Of a DNA stretch of 64,000 nt, positions 36,584-45,629 are shown piece by piece. The stretch covers positions 77,501 to 141,500 of the forward strand of contig NZ_NPZB01000001.1 in assembly GCF_002895945.1 (NCBI RefSeq). The letters are read 5' to 3'. Below the pieces are notes generated by a model. The model worked only from the letters and a program-made list of their open reading frames with translations, made no database searches and had not been told where the DNA came from. A program made the position numbers and the translations under genes. How positions within the stretch are numbered: position 1 is the stretch's first letter; the number at the start of each line of letters is the position of its first letter. This DNA comes from Solilutibacter silvestris (GTDB lineage Bacteria; Pseudomonadota; Gammaproteobacteria; Xanthomonadales; Xanthomonadaceae).

Positions 36584-38322
36584 TGAACGGTGCCCGCTGG
36601 CTGGCGCAAGCCCTGGTCGCGGAAGGTGTGGACACGTTGTTCGGGTATCCCGGCGGCGCGATCATGCCCTTCTACGACGCCCTCCACGGCACACCGGAAC
36701 TGAAACACGTTCTGGTCCGCCATGAGCAGGGTGCGGCGTTCGCCGCGAACGGGTATGCGCGTGCCAGTGGGCGCGTTGGCGTTTGTGTCGCGACGTCGGG
36801 GCCGGGGGCATCCAACCTGGTCACCGGTATCGCCGACGCGATGCTGGATTCGGTGCCGATGGTGGTGATCACCGGGCAAGTGGCGACCACATTGATGGGC
36901 ACCGATGCCTTCCAGGAACTCGACGTGTTCGGGATGACGTTGCCGATGGTGAAGCACAGCTTCATCGTGCGCCGCGTCGATGACCTGCCGCGGATCGTCG
37001 GGGAAGCGTTCCGTCTCGCACTTAGCGGCCGTCCCGGCCCGGTGCTGATCGACCTGCCCAAGGACGTGCAATTGGGTGATGCCACGCAGTTGCCGAAGCA
37101 TGCGCCGTTGCCGATCGATAGCGAAGAAACGCCGCGCGATGCTTCGTTGCACGAAGCGCTGGCGTTGATCTCGCAGGCCGATCGCCCGGTGCTGTACGGC
37201 GGCGGCGGAATCGCGCTGGGCGCTGCGTTGCCGGCGTTCCGCACCTTCGTCGATGCCACGCAGATCCCGACGGTGCTGACGCTGAAGGGACTGGGTGCGC
37301 TGCCGACGCAGCATCCGCTCAATCTCGGCATGCTCGGCATGCACGGCAGTCGCGCCGCCAACATGGCGGTGCAGGAATGCGACGTGCTGATCGTGGTCGG
37401 TGCGCGTTTCGATGATCGCGCCACCGGCAAGCTCGCCGAATTCGCCCCGAACGCGCGCGTCGTCCACATGGACATCGATGCCTGCGAGATCGGCAAGCTG
37501 CGCCATGCCGATGCCGGCGTGCGCGGCGACATCGTCACCACCCTGACCAAACTGACTCTGCCGTGCGCGGCGCAGTTGCACGGACGCCACGGCGCCGCAC
37601 GACGCGCCTGGCGCGCGCAATGCCAGGAACGCGCGCGCATGCACGCCGCGCGCTACGACGCCCCGGGCGAGACCGTGTACGCGCCGGCGCTGCTGAAACA
37701 GTTGTCGGAACTGGCGCCCGATGCGGTGGTCGCCTGCGATGTCGGCCAGCACCAGATGTGGGTGGCGCAGCACTGGCGGCTCGATGATCCGCGCAAGCAC
37801 CTGACTTCCGGCGCGCTCGGCGCGATGGGTTTCGGCCTGCCGGCGGCCATCGGCGCACAGATGCAGGACATGGATGCGCGCGTGGTCTGCGTCAGCGGCG
37901 ACGGCTCGTTCCTGATGAACGTGCAGGAATTGGCGACGCTGCGTCGCTACGGCCTGCCGGTGAAGATCGTGCTGCTGGACAACCAGGCGCTGGGCATGGT
38001 GCGCCAGTGGCAGGAACTGTTCTTCGACAAGCGCTATTCCGAAATCGACCTGTCCGACAACCCGGATTTCGTCGCGGTCGCGCAGGCCTTCGGCATCGAG
38101 GCGATGCACGTTGAACGCGCCGCCGACGTCGACGCCGCATTGCAGGCGCTGCTGGACGCGAAAGGCCCGGCGCTGTTGCACGTCGCCATCGATACCGCCG
38201 CCAACGTGTGGCCGCTGGTGCCGCCCAACCGCAACAACGCCGAGATGCTCGATCCGCAACAAGACGATGACGCGATCGCATCGCAGGCCCAACCGGAGAA
38301 GTCCCGTGCGCTACCAGCTTGA
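36583..38322 (+). CDS. ilvG: Acetolactate synthase, large (catalytic) subunit
   Basis: A 579-residue thiamine-diphosphate enzyme that makes acetolactate and acetohydroxybutyrate. The N-terminal [25 protein letters not shown], the TPP-activating Glu in RHEQGAAFAANGYARASG, GTDAFQELDVFGMTLP, and the Mg-TPP motif GDGSFLMNVQELATLRR (near 438) are in place. It sits before the small subunit IlvM in the E. coli ilvGM arrangement and starts one base inside the ilvC stop. FAD should bind in the middle domain. The tail is Asp/Gln-rich. Confidence 0.96.
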   Translation: MNGARWLAQALVAEGVDTLFGYPGGAIMPFYDALHGTPELKHVLVRHEQGAAFAANGYARASGRVGVCVATSGPGASNLVTGIADAMLDSVPMVVITGQVATTLMGTDAFQELDVFGMTLPMVKHSFIVRRVDDLPRIVGEAFRLALSGRPGPVLIDLPKDVQLGDATQLPKHAPLPIDSEETPRDASLHEALALISQADRPVLYGGGGIALGAALPAFRTFVDATQIPTVLTLKGLGALPTQHPLNLGMLGMHGSRAANMAVQECDVLIVVGARFDDRATGKLAEFAPNARVVHMDIDACEIGKLRHADAGVRGDIVTTLTKLTLPCAAQLHGRHGAARRAWRAQCQERARMHAARYDAPGETVYAPALLKQLSELAPDAVVACDVGQHQMWVAQHWRLDDPRKHLTSGALGAMGFGLPAAIGAQMQDMDARVVCVSGDGSFLMNVQELATLRRYGLPVKIVLLDNQALGMVRQWQELFFDKRYSEIDLSDNPDFVAVAQAFGIEAMHVERAADVDAALQALLDAKGPALLHVAIDTAANVWPLVPPNRNNAEMLDPQQDDDAIASQAQPEKSRALPA

Positions 38323-38542
38323 TCTCACCCTGCGGCAAGCCGAAGGTGCACTCGTGCGCGTGCTCGGCACCACCGAACGCCGCGGATTTTCCCCGTTGAG
38401 CGTCGATGGCGAAACGCAGTCCGACGGCGATCGCTGGCATCTGCGAATGACGGTGGAAGGCGAACGCGCGCCGGAATCATTGCAACAACAATTGTCGAAA
38501 CTCTACGACTGCCTGGCCGTGGAGGTGTCGCCATGTCGTTGA
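38306..38542 (+). CDS. ilvM: Acetolactate synthase, small regulatory subunit (ACT domain)
   Basis: A 78-residue subunit with one ACT-like fold: YQLDLTLRQAEGALVRVLGTTERRGF and a second half ending QQLSKLYDCLAVEVSP. It is short like IlvM of the E. coli ilvGM isozyme, with no C-terminal extension. The GTG at 38306 follows GGAG and overlaps the ilvG end by 17 nt; translation is thus coupled to the large subunit. It was easy to miss because it starts within ilvG. Feedback by Val is often lost in isozyme II. Confidence 0.88.
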   Translation: MRYQLDLTLRQAEGALVRVLGTTERRGFSPLSVDGETQSDGDRWHLRMTVEGERAPESLQQQLSKLYDCLAVEVSPCR

Positions 38543-39462
38543 ACGAAGCGCGGGCCGCGCCGCAAGCGCGTGAAGCCGAACCCGCACCGGCACGCGAAAC
38601 GCCACAACAGATTTGGTTCGACGGCCGCTTCGTCGACGCCGGCAGCGATCGCGCACCGCTGACCACGCACGCGATGCATTACGGCAGCGGCGTGTTCGAA
38701 GGCATCCGCGCCTATGCGACCACCGATGGCGGCAGCGCGGTGTTCCGCCTCCCCGAGCATCTCGAACGCATGCGCAAGGGTTGCGAACTGCTCGGCATTC
38801 CCTTTGATGTCGAGGAAGCGACCGCAGCGACGCTGGCCGTCCTCCGCCGCAACGGTCATCGCGATGCCTATGTACGTCCGCTGGCGTGGTGCGGCACTGG
38901 CTCGATCGGCCTCGATGTCGCGCCGCTCGACAAACACCTGATGGTCGCGACCTTCCCCACCAATGTGCATCTGTCCGGCGCCAAGGTGAAGCTCGGCACG
39001 TCGTCGTGGCGGCGCAATCCCGCCACGTCGCTGCCTCCGCTGAAACTGTGCGGCGCCTACGTCAACTCGATCCTGGCCAAGCACGAAGCCAAGCAACGTG
39101 GCTTCAACGAAGCCCTGTTCGTCGATGACCAGGGCCGCGTGGTCGAGTGCACCGGCGCCAACGTCTTCATGGTCCGCGATGGCGGCATCACCGCGGTCGA
39201 GCATCGCGATGCGCTGGCCGGCATCACCCGCGACACCGTGATCGCGCTGACCGGCGCCGAATCGCGCGCGGTGCGCCACGACGAACTGCTGGACGCCGAC
39301 GAAGTCTTCGTGGTCGGCACTGCGGCGGAAGTCACCCCGGTCGACGAATTCGACGATCGCAGCTACGCCGCCAACCACGTCGGGCAGGAAATCGCACAAC
39401 TGTATTGGCGCGTGGTGCGCGGCGAAGAAGCGCGTTACACCCGCTGGCTGACCCGCGTCTGA
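38533..39462 (+). CDS. ilvE: Branched-chain amino acid aminotransferase
   Basis: A 309-residue fold type IV PLP aminotransferase that makes Ile, Val and Leu from their keto acids. HAMHYGSGVFEGIRAY (46-61), VRPLAWCG, the PLP lysine K171 in LKLCGAYVNSILAKHEAK, and VVECTGANVFMVRDG are all typical BCAT features. An N-terminal extension of about 25 residues, rich in Ala/Pro/Glu, precedes the IWFDGRF start, so translation could instead begin further in. The gene overlaps ilvM by 10 nt and is 3 bp from ilvA. Confidence 0.95.
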   Translation: MSLNEARAAPQAREAEPAPARETPQQIWFDGRFVDAGSDRAPLTTHAMHYGSGVFEGIRAYATTDGGSAVFRLPEHLERMRKGCELLGIPFDVEEATAATLAVLRRNGHRDAYVRPLAWCGTGSIGLDVAPLDKHLMVATFPTNVHLSGAKVKLGTSSWRRNPATSLPPLKLCGAYVNSILAKHEAKQRGFNEALFVDDQGRVVECTGANVFMVRDGGITAVEHRDALAGITRDTVIALTGAESRAVRHDELLDADEVFVVGTAAEVTPVDEFDDRSYAANHVGQEIAQLYWRVVRGEEARYTRWLTRV

Positions 39463-39465
39463 GCG

Positions 39466-40659
39466 ATGGACAGCGACGTATCTACCGCACTGCCCGTGAC
39501 CGCCGCCGATGTGCTGGCGGCGCAGGCGCGGTTGCGTCGCCATCTCGATCCCACGCCGCTGCATTACGCCGAACGCTTCGGTTGCTGGCTGAAGTTGGAG
39601 AACCTGCAACGCACCGGCTCGTACAAGGTGCGTGGCGCGATGAACGCGTTGCTGGCCGCGCGCGAACGTGGCGACAACCGCCCGACCATCGCGGCCTCCG
39701 CCGGCAACCACGCGCAAGGGTTGGCCTGGGCCGCGTATCGGCTCGGCATGCAGGCGATCACGGTGATGCCGCGCAATGCACCGCAGACCAAGATCGCCGG
39801 CGTCGCACATTGGGGCGCAGCCGTGCGCCTGCACGGCGACAGTTACGACGAGGCCAAGGCCTTCGCCGCCGAACTCGCCGCGCAACACGACTATCGCCTG
39901 CTGTCCGCCTTCGACGATCCCGACGTGATCGCCGGGCAAGGCACGGTGGGGCTGGAACTGGCGTCACTGATGCCGGACGTGGTGCTGGTGCCGATCGGTG
40001 GCGGTGGTCTCGCGGCCGGCGTGGCATTGGCACTGAAGTGCCTGTCCGGGAGCCAAGGCTCCCGGAGGCAAGACGTGAAGATCGTCGGCGCGCAAGTCGA
40101 ACACGTGGATTCGATGGCGCGCGCGTTGCGCGGTGATGCCGCCATGCGCGAACCCGCGGCCACGCTGGCCGATGGCACGCGCGTGAAGGTCCCCGGCACC
40201 TTGACGCAACAGATCCTGCGCGAACTGCTCGACGACGTGGTGATCGTGCGCGAAGCCGAACTGCGCGAAACCCTGGTGCGCCTGGCGCTGGAAGAACACG
40301 TGATCGCCGAAGGCGCGGGCGCGCTGGCGCTGGCCGCGGGCCGCCGCATCGCCGGAAAACGCAAATGCGCGGTGGTGTCCGGTGGCAACGTCGATGCCGG
40401 CGTACTGGCGCAGTTGCTGTGCGACGTGCGACCGAGTCCGCCGCGCAAGCCGCGACGCCGCGTGCAGGAGCCTCGCCCTTCGGTCCCGGCACCGGTGTTG
40501 GATGCACTGACCACGGCCACCCCTCGGCAAGCACGACTTAGACCGGCTGCCGCAACAGCGAGCTCTCATCAAGCTAACGCCGATGCGACAGCCATCCCAC
40601 GCACCACCGCTTTCCCCTCCGCATTTGCATGCACGCCTACCGAGGAATGCTTGACGTGA
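39466..40659 (+). CDS. ilvA: Threonine dehydratase (short form, no ACT domain)
   Basis: IlvA deaminates threonine to 2-oxobutyrate, the entry to isoleucine. The 397-residue protein is a fold type II PLP enzyme: K in [11 protein letters not shown] (near 51), [29 protein letters not shown], and GAGALAL. No regulatory ACT domain is present, which means weak or no feedback inhibition by isoleucine. Two oddities: a 22-bp palindrome inserted in frame adds [10 protein letters not shown] (about residues 193-202), and the last 65 residues are low-complexity (Pro/Arg/Ala) with no resemblance to the family. The stop overlaps leuA. Confidence 0.9.
   Translation: MDSDVSTALPVTAADVLAAQARLRRHLDPTPLHYAERFGCWLKLENLQRTGSYKVRGAMNALLAARERGDNRPTIAASAGNHAQGLAWAAYRLGMQAITVMPRNAPQTKIAGVAHWGAAVRLHGDSYDEAKAFAAELAAQHDYRLLSAFDDPDVIAGQGTVGLELASLMPDVVLVPIGGGGLAAGVALALKCLSGSQGSRRQDVKIVGAQVEHVDSMARALRGDAAMREPAATLADGTRVKVPGTLTQQILRELLDDVVIVREAELRETLVRLALEEHVIAEGAGALALAAGRRIAGKRKCAVVSGGNVDAGVLAQLLCDVRPSPPRKPRRRVQEPRPSVPAPVLDALTTATPRQARLRPAAATASSHQANADATAIPRTTAFPSAFACTPTEECLT
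40045..40066. repeat. Perfect palindrome inside ilvA
   Basis: TCCGGGAGCC (40045-40054) pairs with GGCTCCCGGA (40057-40066) with AA between. It interrupts a region where threonine dehydratases have no extra sequence and is fully translated. It looks like a small hairpin element that moved into the gene, but I cannot see other copies in this window. Confidence 0.55.
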
Positions 40660-42224
40660 ACGATTCTTCCCCCAGCGACGTAGCCGCCATCACGCCCGCC
40701 AACATCCGCATCTTCGATACCACCCTGCGCGACGGCGAGCAGTCGCCCGGCTTCACCATGAACGCCGAACAGAAGATCCTGTTCGCGCACACGCTGTCCG
40801 ATCTTGGCGTCGACATCATCGAAGCCGGTTTCCCCAACAGCTCGCCCGCCGATTTCAACGCGGTGCGCACCATCGCCCGCGAGGTGCGCGGCAGCAGCAT
40901 TGCCGCTCTCGCGCGCTGTCATCCCGCCGACATCGAGGCCTGCGCCAGCGCGTTGCAGCAGGCGGCGTCACCGTGCATCCACACCTTCATCTCCACCAGC
41001 CCGCTACATCGCCAGCACAAGCTCGGCATGAGCCGCGAACAGGTGATCGAACACGTCATCATGGGCGTGTCATTGGCACGCAAGCATGTCGACAACGTCG
41101 AATTCTCCGCCGAGGATGCCTCGCGCACCGAGCGCGAATTCCTGGTCGAGGTGTTCAACGCTGCGGTCGAAGCCGGAGCGCGCACGCTCAATGTGCCCGA
41201 TACCGTCGGCTACGGCACGCCCGAGGAAATGCGCGCGCTGTTCGAATACCTGCGCGCCAACGTGAAGGGCGCCGAGAACGTGGTGTTCAGCACGCATTGC
41301 CATAACGACCTCGGCCTCGCCGTCGCCAACTCCCTCGCCGCGATCGAAGGTGGCGCGCGCCAGGTCGAATGCACCATCAACGGCATCGGCGAACGCGCCG
41401 GCAACGCCGCGCTGGAAGAGCTGGTGATGGCGCTGAAGGTACGTAGCGGCTGGTACAACGCCACCACCCGTATCCAGACGCCACGCCTGCTGTCGGCCTC
41501 GCGCCTGCTGTCGCGCATCACCGGCATCCAGGTCCAGCGCAACAAGGCGATAGTCGGCGCCAACGCCTTCGCGCACGAATCCGGCATCCACCAGCACGGC
41601 ATGTTGAAGAACCGCGACACCTACGAAATCATGCATCCGCAGGATGTCGGCTGGGAGGAATCGCAGCTGGTGCTGGGTCGTCACAGCGGTCGCGCCGCCG
41701 TCGCCGATCGCCTGCGCAAGCTCGGTTACGTGCTGGATGATGCCGAACTCGACCGCCTGATCGCCGAAGCGAAATCGCTGACGCAGACCCAGCACGCGAT
41801 CAGCGACCGCGACCTGCAACGACTGGTCGAAGGCGAACAGTTCGGCCCCGGCTGGCGCATTTCCGCGTTGAGCCTGACCGATTACGGCAAGCGCACCCGC
41901 GCCCACGTCGACCTCTCCGATCCCGACAATCGCCATGTCATCCACAGCGCCGAAGGCGACGGCCCGGTCGCGGCATTGTTCGCCACACTGGCGCAAGCCA
42001 CCGGTGTCGAATTCGTGCTGGAAAGCTACGAAGTGCACAGCATGGGTGTCGGCGCGGATGCACGCGGCGAAGCCAACCTGAGCGTGCGCATCGACGACGA
42101 ACCGATGGTTGGCCAAGGCACCAGCCGCGACGTGCTGGAAGCGAGCGCGATCGCCTGGCTCGACATCGCCAATCGCGTATTGCGTGGACGCACGGCGATG
42201 CCGCGTGTCGCCGCCAGCGCATGA
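40656..42224 (+). CDS. leuA: 2-isopropylmalate synthase
   Basis: LeuA condenses acetyl-CoA with 2-ketoisovalerate, the committed leucine step. The 522-residue protein has the TIM barrel with [52 protein letters not shown] and the C-terminal regulatory dimer domain. I chose the GTG at 40656, 9 bp after GAGGA and overlapping the ilvA stop as GTGA; ATG codons at 40629 and 40647 are alternatives that lack a good ribosome site. [17 protein letters not shown] marks the linker. Confidence 0.94.
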   Translation: MNDSSPSDVAAITPANIRIFDTTLRDGEQSPGFTMNAEQKILFAHTLSDLGVDIIEAGFPNSSPADFNAVRTIAREVRGSSIAALARCHPADIEACASALQQAASPCIHTFISTSPLHRQHKLGMSREQVIEHVIMGVSLARKHVDNVEFSAEDASRTEREFLVEVFNAAVEAGARTLNVPDTVGYGTPEEMRALFEYLRANVKGAENVVFSTHCHNDLGLAVANSLAAIEGGARQVECTINGIGERAGNAALEELVMALKVRSGWYNATTRIQTPRLLSASRLLSRITGIQVQRNKAIVGANAFAHESGIHQHGMLKNRDTYEIMHPQDVGWEESQLVLGRHSGRAAVADRLRKLGYVLDDAELDRLIAEAKSLTQTQHAISDRDLQRLVEGEQFGPGWRISALSLTDYGKRTRAHVDLSDPDNRHVIHSAEGDGPVAALFATLAQATGVEFVLESYEVHSMGVGADARGEANLSVRIDDEPMVGQGTSRDVLEASAIAWLDIANRVLRGRTAMPRVAASA

Positions 42225-42252
42225 CTTCCGATTTCCATTCCTCCCCTATCGA

Positions 42253-43701
42253 ATGAATACCTCCATGCCCCGGACACTGCTCGACAAATTGTGGGATGCG
42301 CACCTGGTCTCGCCAAAAAACGATGACCAGAGCGATGGCGCGCCCGCCACGCTCTACATCGATCTGCACCTGATCCATGAAGTCACTTCGCCGCAGGCGT
42401 TTTCCGAACTCGACGCGCGCGGACTGAAACTGCATCGCCCGGAACGCACCAAGGCGACGCTCGATCATTCCACGCCGACGCTCCCCGCCAACGCAGACGG
42501 CCAGCTCCCCTACATCAGCGACGCCGCGCGCACGCAGGTGCAGACCCTGCGCGAGAACTGCAGGCGTTTCGGCGTCGAGCTGTTCGATTTCGACAGCGCG
42601 CACCGCGGCATCGTCCACGTGATCGGCCCCGAACTTGGCCTGACGCAACCGGGCATGACGATCGTCTGCGGCGACAGCCACACCGCCACCCACGGTGCAT
42701 TCGGCGCGCTGGCCTTCGGCATCGGCACCAGCGAAGTCGGCCACGTCATGGCGACGCAATGCCTGCTGCAACGCAAGCCGAAGACGCTGGCGATCACCAT
42801 CGACGGCGAGCTCGCGCCCGGTGTCAGCGCGAAAGACCTGATCCTGCACGTGATCGGCGTGATCGGCGTCAACGGCGGCACCGGCCACGTGATCGAATAC
42901 CGCGGCGACGCCATCCGCGCGCTTTCGATGGACGAACGCATGACCGTCTGCAACATGTCGATCGAAGCCGGCGCCCGCGCGGGACTGATCGCGCCGGACG
43001 ACACTACGTTCGAGTTCCTGCGCGGATTGCCGCGCGTGCCGCAAGGCGAGAATTTCGACGCCGCCGTCGCGCAATGGCGCACGTTCCACAGCGATAACGG
43101 CGCGACGTTCGATCGTGAAGTCCGCATCGATGCCGGCGACATCCGCCCGACCATCACCTGGGGCACGCACCCGGGACAGGTCGTCGCGCTCGACGCCCAC
43201 GTTCCGACCGATGCCGACGACGACAGCGACAAGGCGCGTCGTTACATGGGCTGGGAAGCCGGCGCTGCGGTGAGCGGCCGCGCGGTGGACGTGGTGTTCA
43301 TCGGCAGTTGCACCAACTCGCGCTTGAGCGATCTGCGCGCAGCAGCCGATGTGTTGCGCGGCCGCCACGTGCATCCGCGCGTACGCATGCTGGTGGTGCC
43401 GGGATCGGAACAGGTGAAGAAGGATGCCGAAGCCGAAGGCATTGATGTGATCGTCCGCGCTGCCGGCGGCGAATGGCGCGAGCCCGGTTGCTCGATGTGC
43501 ATCGCGATGAACGGCGATCTCGTTGGTCCGGGGCAACTCGCCGTGTCCACCAGCAACCGCAATTTCGAGGGACGGCAGGGCAAGGGCGCACGCACCGTGC
43601 TGGCATCGCCGGCGACCGCAGCCGCCTGCGCCATCACCGGCGAAATCACCGATCCGCGCGCGTTCTTCAACAACAATGCCCTGACCATGGAGGCCGCATG
43701 A
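42253..43701 (+). CDS. leuC: 3-isopropylmalate dehydratase, large subunit
   Basis: LeuC with LeuD isomerises 2- to 3-isopropylmalate. The 482-residue aconitase-fold subunit carries [50 protein letters not shown] and [11 protein letters not shown] with the three Fe-S cysteines. The ATG at 42253 is used; the ATG four codons later ([11 protein letters not shown]) may be the true start, and neither has a clear ribosome site. It lies 28 bp after leuA and overlaps leuD (ATGATG). Confidence 0.96.
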   Translation: MNTSMPRTLLDKLWDAHLVSPKNDDQSDGAPATLYIDLHLIHEVTSPQAFSELDARGLKLHRPERTKATLDHSTPTLPANADGQLPYISDAARTQVQTLRENCRRFGVELFDFDSAHRGIVHVIGPELGLTQPGMTIVCGDSHTATHGAFGALAFGIGTSEVGHVMATQCLLQRKPKTLAITIDGELAPGVSAKDLILHVIGVIGVNGGTGHVIEYRGDAIRALSMDERMTVCNMSIEAGARAGLIAPDDTTFEFLRGLPRVPQGENFDAAVAQWRTFHSDNGATFDREVRIDAGDIRPTITWGTHPGQVVALDAHVPTDADDDSDKARRYMGWEAGAAVSGRAVDVVFIGSCTNSRLSDLRAAADVLRGRHVHPRVRMLVVPGSEQVKKDAEAEGIDVIVRAAGGEWREPGCSMCIAMNGDLVGPGQLAVSTSNRNFEGRQGKGARTVLASPATAAACAITGEITDPRAFFNNNALTMEAA

Positions 43702-44321
43702 TGGCCGCGTTCACCACTCTTGTCTCGCGCACCGTCGTGCTGCGCCAGCGCAACATCGACACCGACCAGATCATTCCTGCGCGCTTCCTCACCACCACCG
43801 AACGCAAGGGGCTGGGCAAGCACGCCTTCAACGACTGGCGCGCGCTACCCGATGGTTCGCCAGATCCAGCGTTTCCGTTCAACCAGTTCGCCAATGCCAG
43901 CGCACGCATCCTCGTCGCCGGCCGCAACTTCGGCTGCGGCTCCTCGCGCGAACACGCGCCGTGGGCGCTCACCGATCTCGGCCTGCGCGCGGTGATCAGC
44001 AGCGAGATCGCCGACATCTTCCGTAGCAATGCACTGAAGAATGGGCTGTTGCCGATCGTGCTGGACGACGCGGTGGTCGATGAACTGCTCGACAACCCCG
44101 GCATCGAACTCGCCATCGATGTCGCCGCGCGCAGCGTCACCCTGCCCGATGGCCGCAACTTCACCTTCCCGCTCGACACCTTCGCGCAAACCTGCCTGCT
44201 CGAAGGCGTGGACCAGCTCGGTTATCTGCTGAAGCAACTGCCTGCGATCGAACGTTTCGAGGCCGCACGCGATTCCAATCCACAACGCCATGCAACCTTG
44301 GAGGCCGCCCATGCGCGCTGA
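43698..44321 (+). CDS. leuD: 3-isopropylmalate dehydratase, small subunit
   Basis: A 207-residue swivel-domain partner of Leu[41 protein letters not shown] and [15 protein letters not shown] are the conserved substrate-recognition loops. It begins inside the leuC stop and ends 11 nt after the leuB start codon, so LeuC, LeuD and LeuB translation is tightly linked. Start is the first of two adjacent ATG codons. Confidence 0.96.
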   Translation: MMAAFTTLVSRTVVLRQRNIDTDQIIPARFLTTTERKGLGKHAFNDWRALPDGSPDPAFPFNQFANASARILVAGRNFGCGSSREHAPWALTDLGLRAVISSEIADIFRSNALKNGLLPIVLDDAVVDELLDNPGIELAIDVAARSVTLPDGRNFTFPLDTFAQTCLLEGVDQLGYLLKQLPAIERFEAARDSNPQRHATLEAAHAR

Positions 44322-45399
44322 CATCCTGGTCCTGCCCGGTGACGGCATCGGTCCGGAAGTGACCGCCGCTGCGGTCACCGTCCTGCGCACGATTGCCGAA
44401 CGTCGCGGTCATGAATTCACCTTCACCGAACGCCTGATCGGTGGCGCCGCGATCGACGCCACCGGCGAACCGCTGCCCGCCGACACGCTCGCTGCCGCGA
44501 AGAAAGCCGATGCGGTGTTGCTCGGTGCCGTCGGTGGCCCGAAGTGGTCCGATCCGCAGGCGAAAGTGCGCCCGGAACAGGGATTGCTCGCCATCCGCAA
44601 GGCGCTCGGCCTGTTCGCCAACCTGCGTCCGGTGCAACCGCATCCCGTCGCGTTCTCGGCATCGCCGATCAAGCCGCACCTGCTGCAAGGCGTCGACCTG
44701 ATCGTGGTGCGCGAACTCACCGGTGGCATCTACTTCGGCGAGAAAACCCGCACGGCCGACAGCGCCAGCGACCTGTGCACCTACAGCGTCGGCGAAATCG
44801 AGCGCGTGATCCGTCACGCCTGTCACCTCGCCATGACGCGCAGCCGCCGCGTCACTTCGGTCGACAAGGCCAACGTGCTGGAAACCTCGCGACTGTGGCG
44901 CGAAGTGGCGAGCCGTATCGTCCGCGATGAATTCCCCGAAATCGAACTCGAGAATCAACTGGTCGATTCGATGGCGATGCATCTGCTGGCGCGACCGCGC
45001 GAGTACGACGTCATCGTCACCGAGAACATGTTCGGTGACATCCTCACCGATGAAGCGTCGATGCTCGCCGGTTCGCTCGGCCTGCTGCCCTCGGCATCGC
45101 TGGGCGAAGGTCGCGTTGGACTGTACGAGCCGATCCACGGTTCCGCACCCGACATCGCCGGCAAGGGCATCGCCAATCCCTATGCGGCCATCCTCAGCGT
45201 GGCGCTGCTGTTGCGGCATTCGCTGGGGCTGGACGACGAAGCGAACTGCATCGAGCAGGCGGTGGCGTCGGCGCTTGCTGCCGGAAATCTCACCGCCGAT
45301 CTTGCAGGTGGAACGTCGGCGATCGGTACGCAAGCCGCAACGCGCGCGGTGATCGATCATTTCCCGCTGCCCTGCCAGGTCGCGGAACTGCGTGATTGA
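44311..45399 (+). CDS. leuB: 3-isopropylmalate dehydrogenase
   Basis: LeuB oxidatively decarboxylates 3-isopropylmalate with NAD+. The 362-residue beta-decarboxylating dehydrogenase shows [79 protein letters not shown] and [22 protein letters not shown]. The ATG at 44311 has GGAGG 7 bp upstream and lies inside leuD. No terminator is seen behind it, so transcripts may read into the thr leader region. Confidence 0.97.
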   Translation: MRADILVLPGDGIGPEVTAAAVTVLRTIAERRGHEFTFTERLIGGAAIDATGEPLPADTLAAAKKADAVLLGAVGGPKWSDPQAKVRPEQGLLAIRKALGLFANLRPVQPHPVAFSASPIKPHLLQGVDLIVVRELTGGIYFGEKTRTADSASDLCTYSVGEIERVIRHACHLAMTRSRRVTSVDKANVLETSRLWREVASRIVRDEFPEIELENQLVDSMAMHLLARPREYDVIVTENMFGDILTDEASMLAGSLGLLPSASLGEGRVGLYEPIHGSAPDIAGKGIANPYAAILSVALLLRHSLGLDDEANCIEQAVASALAAGNLTADLAGGTSAIGTQAATRAVIDHFPLPCQVAELRD

Positions 45400-45429
45400 T
45401 GGCGCGGCGGTTTCATCCGAGATTTCATT

Positions 45430-45458
45430 TGACACCGCACAATCCACCCGTTATCACT
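45430..45458 (+). promoter_or_regulatory. Promoter of the thr leader and thrABC
   Basis: TTGACA (45430-45435) and TATCAC (45453-45458) are separated by 17 bp. Transcription would start near 45465, about 18 nt before the thrL start codon. This is the best-looking sigma70 promoter in the biosynthetic block. Confidence 0.7.
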
Positions 45459-45482
45459 GATCCCATGCACGCGATGTTCGCC

Positions 45483-45551
45483 ATGACGATTACCACCACC
45501 CGCACGACCACCGATACCCGGTGGCGGATGCGGTTGGGCGTCGTGGACTGA
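45483..45551 (+). CDS. thrL: thr operon leader peptide
   Basis: A 22-residue leader peptide, MTITTTRTTTDTRWRM at its start, with eight Thr codons and one Ile codon within residues 2-12. It is followed by a hairpin region and by thrA. Charged threonyl-tRNA lets the ribosome run on and allows the terminator-type hairpin; starvation stalls it in the Thr run (45486-45518). The composition matches the thrL class, where Thr and Ile codons sense both products. Too short for routine gene finding. Confidence 0.9.
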   Translation: MTITTTRTTTDTRWRMRLGVVD

Positions 45552-45565
45552 ACATCCATCACCCT

Positions 45566-45588
45566 CCCGCATCCGGTCCGGATGCGGG
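45566..45588 (+). terminator. thr attenuator hairpin (no U-tract)
   Basis: CCCGCATCCG (45566-45575) pairs over 10 bp with CGGATGCGGG (45579-45588) around GTC. The thrL coding segment CGGATGCGG (45525-45533) is identical to the right arm and can pair instead with 45567-45575, giving a 9-bp antiterminator. A third hairpin pairs CCACCG (45508-45513) with CGGTGG (45519-45524). No T-run follows the terminator arm. Confidence 0.75.
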
Positions 45589-45629
45589 GCGACCCGATCC
45601 GATCGCTGCGGGCTCATCAGGAGTTCCGC

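Noticed and set aside
40629-40655. Upstream ATG starts for leuA
   Set aside because: They have no good ribosome site, while GAGGA sits 9 bp before the GTG at 40656 that overlaps the ilvA stop.
45566-45588. Plain operon terminator behind leuB
   Set aside because: It lies after a strong promoter and a Thr-rich leader ORF and shares an arm with the leader, so it belongs to thr attenuation, and it lacks a U-tract.
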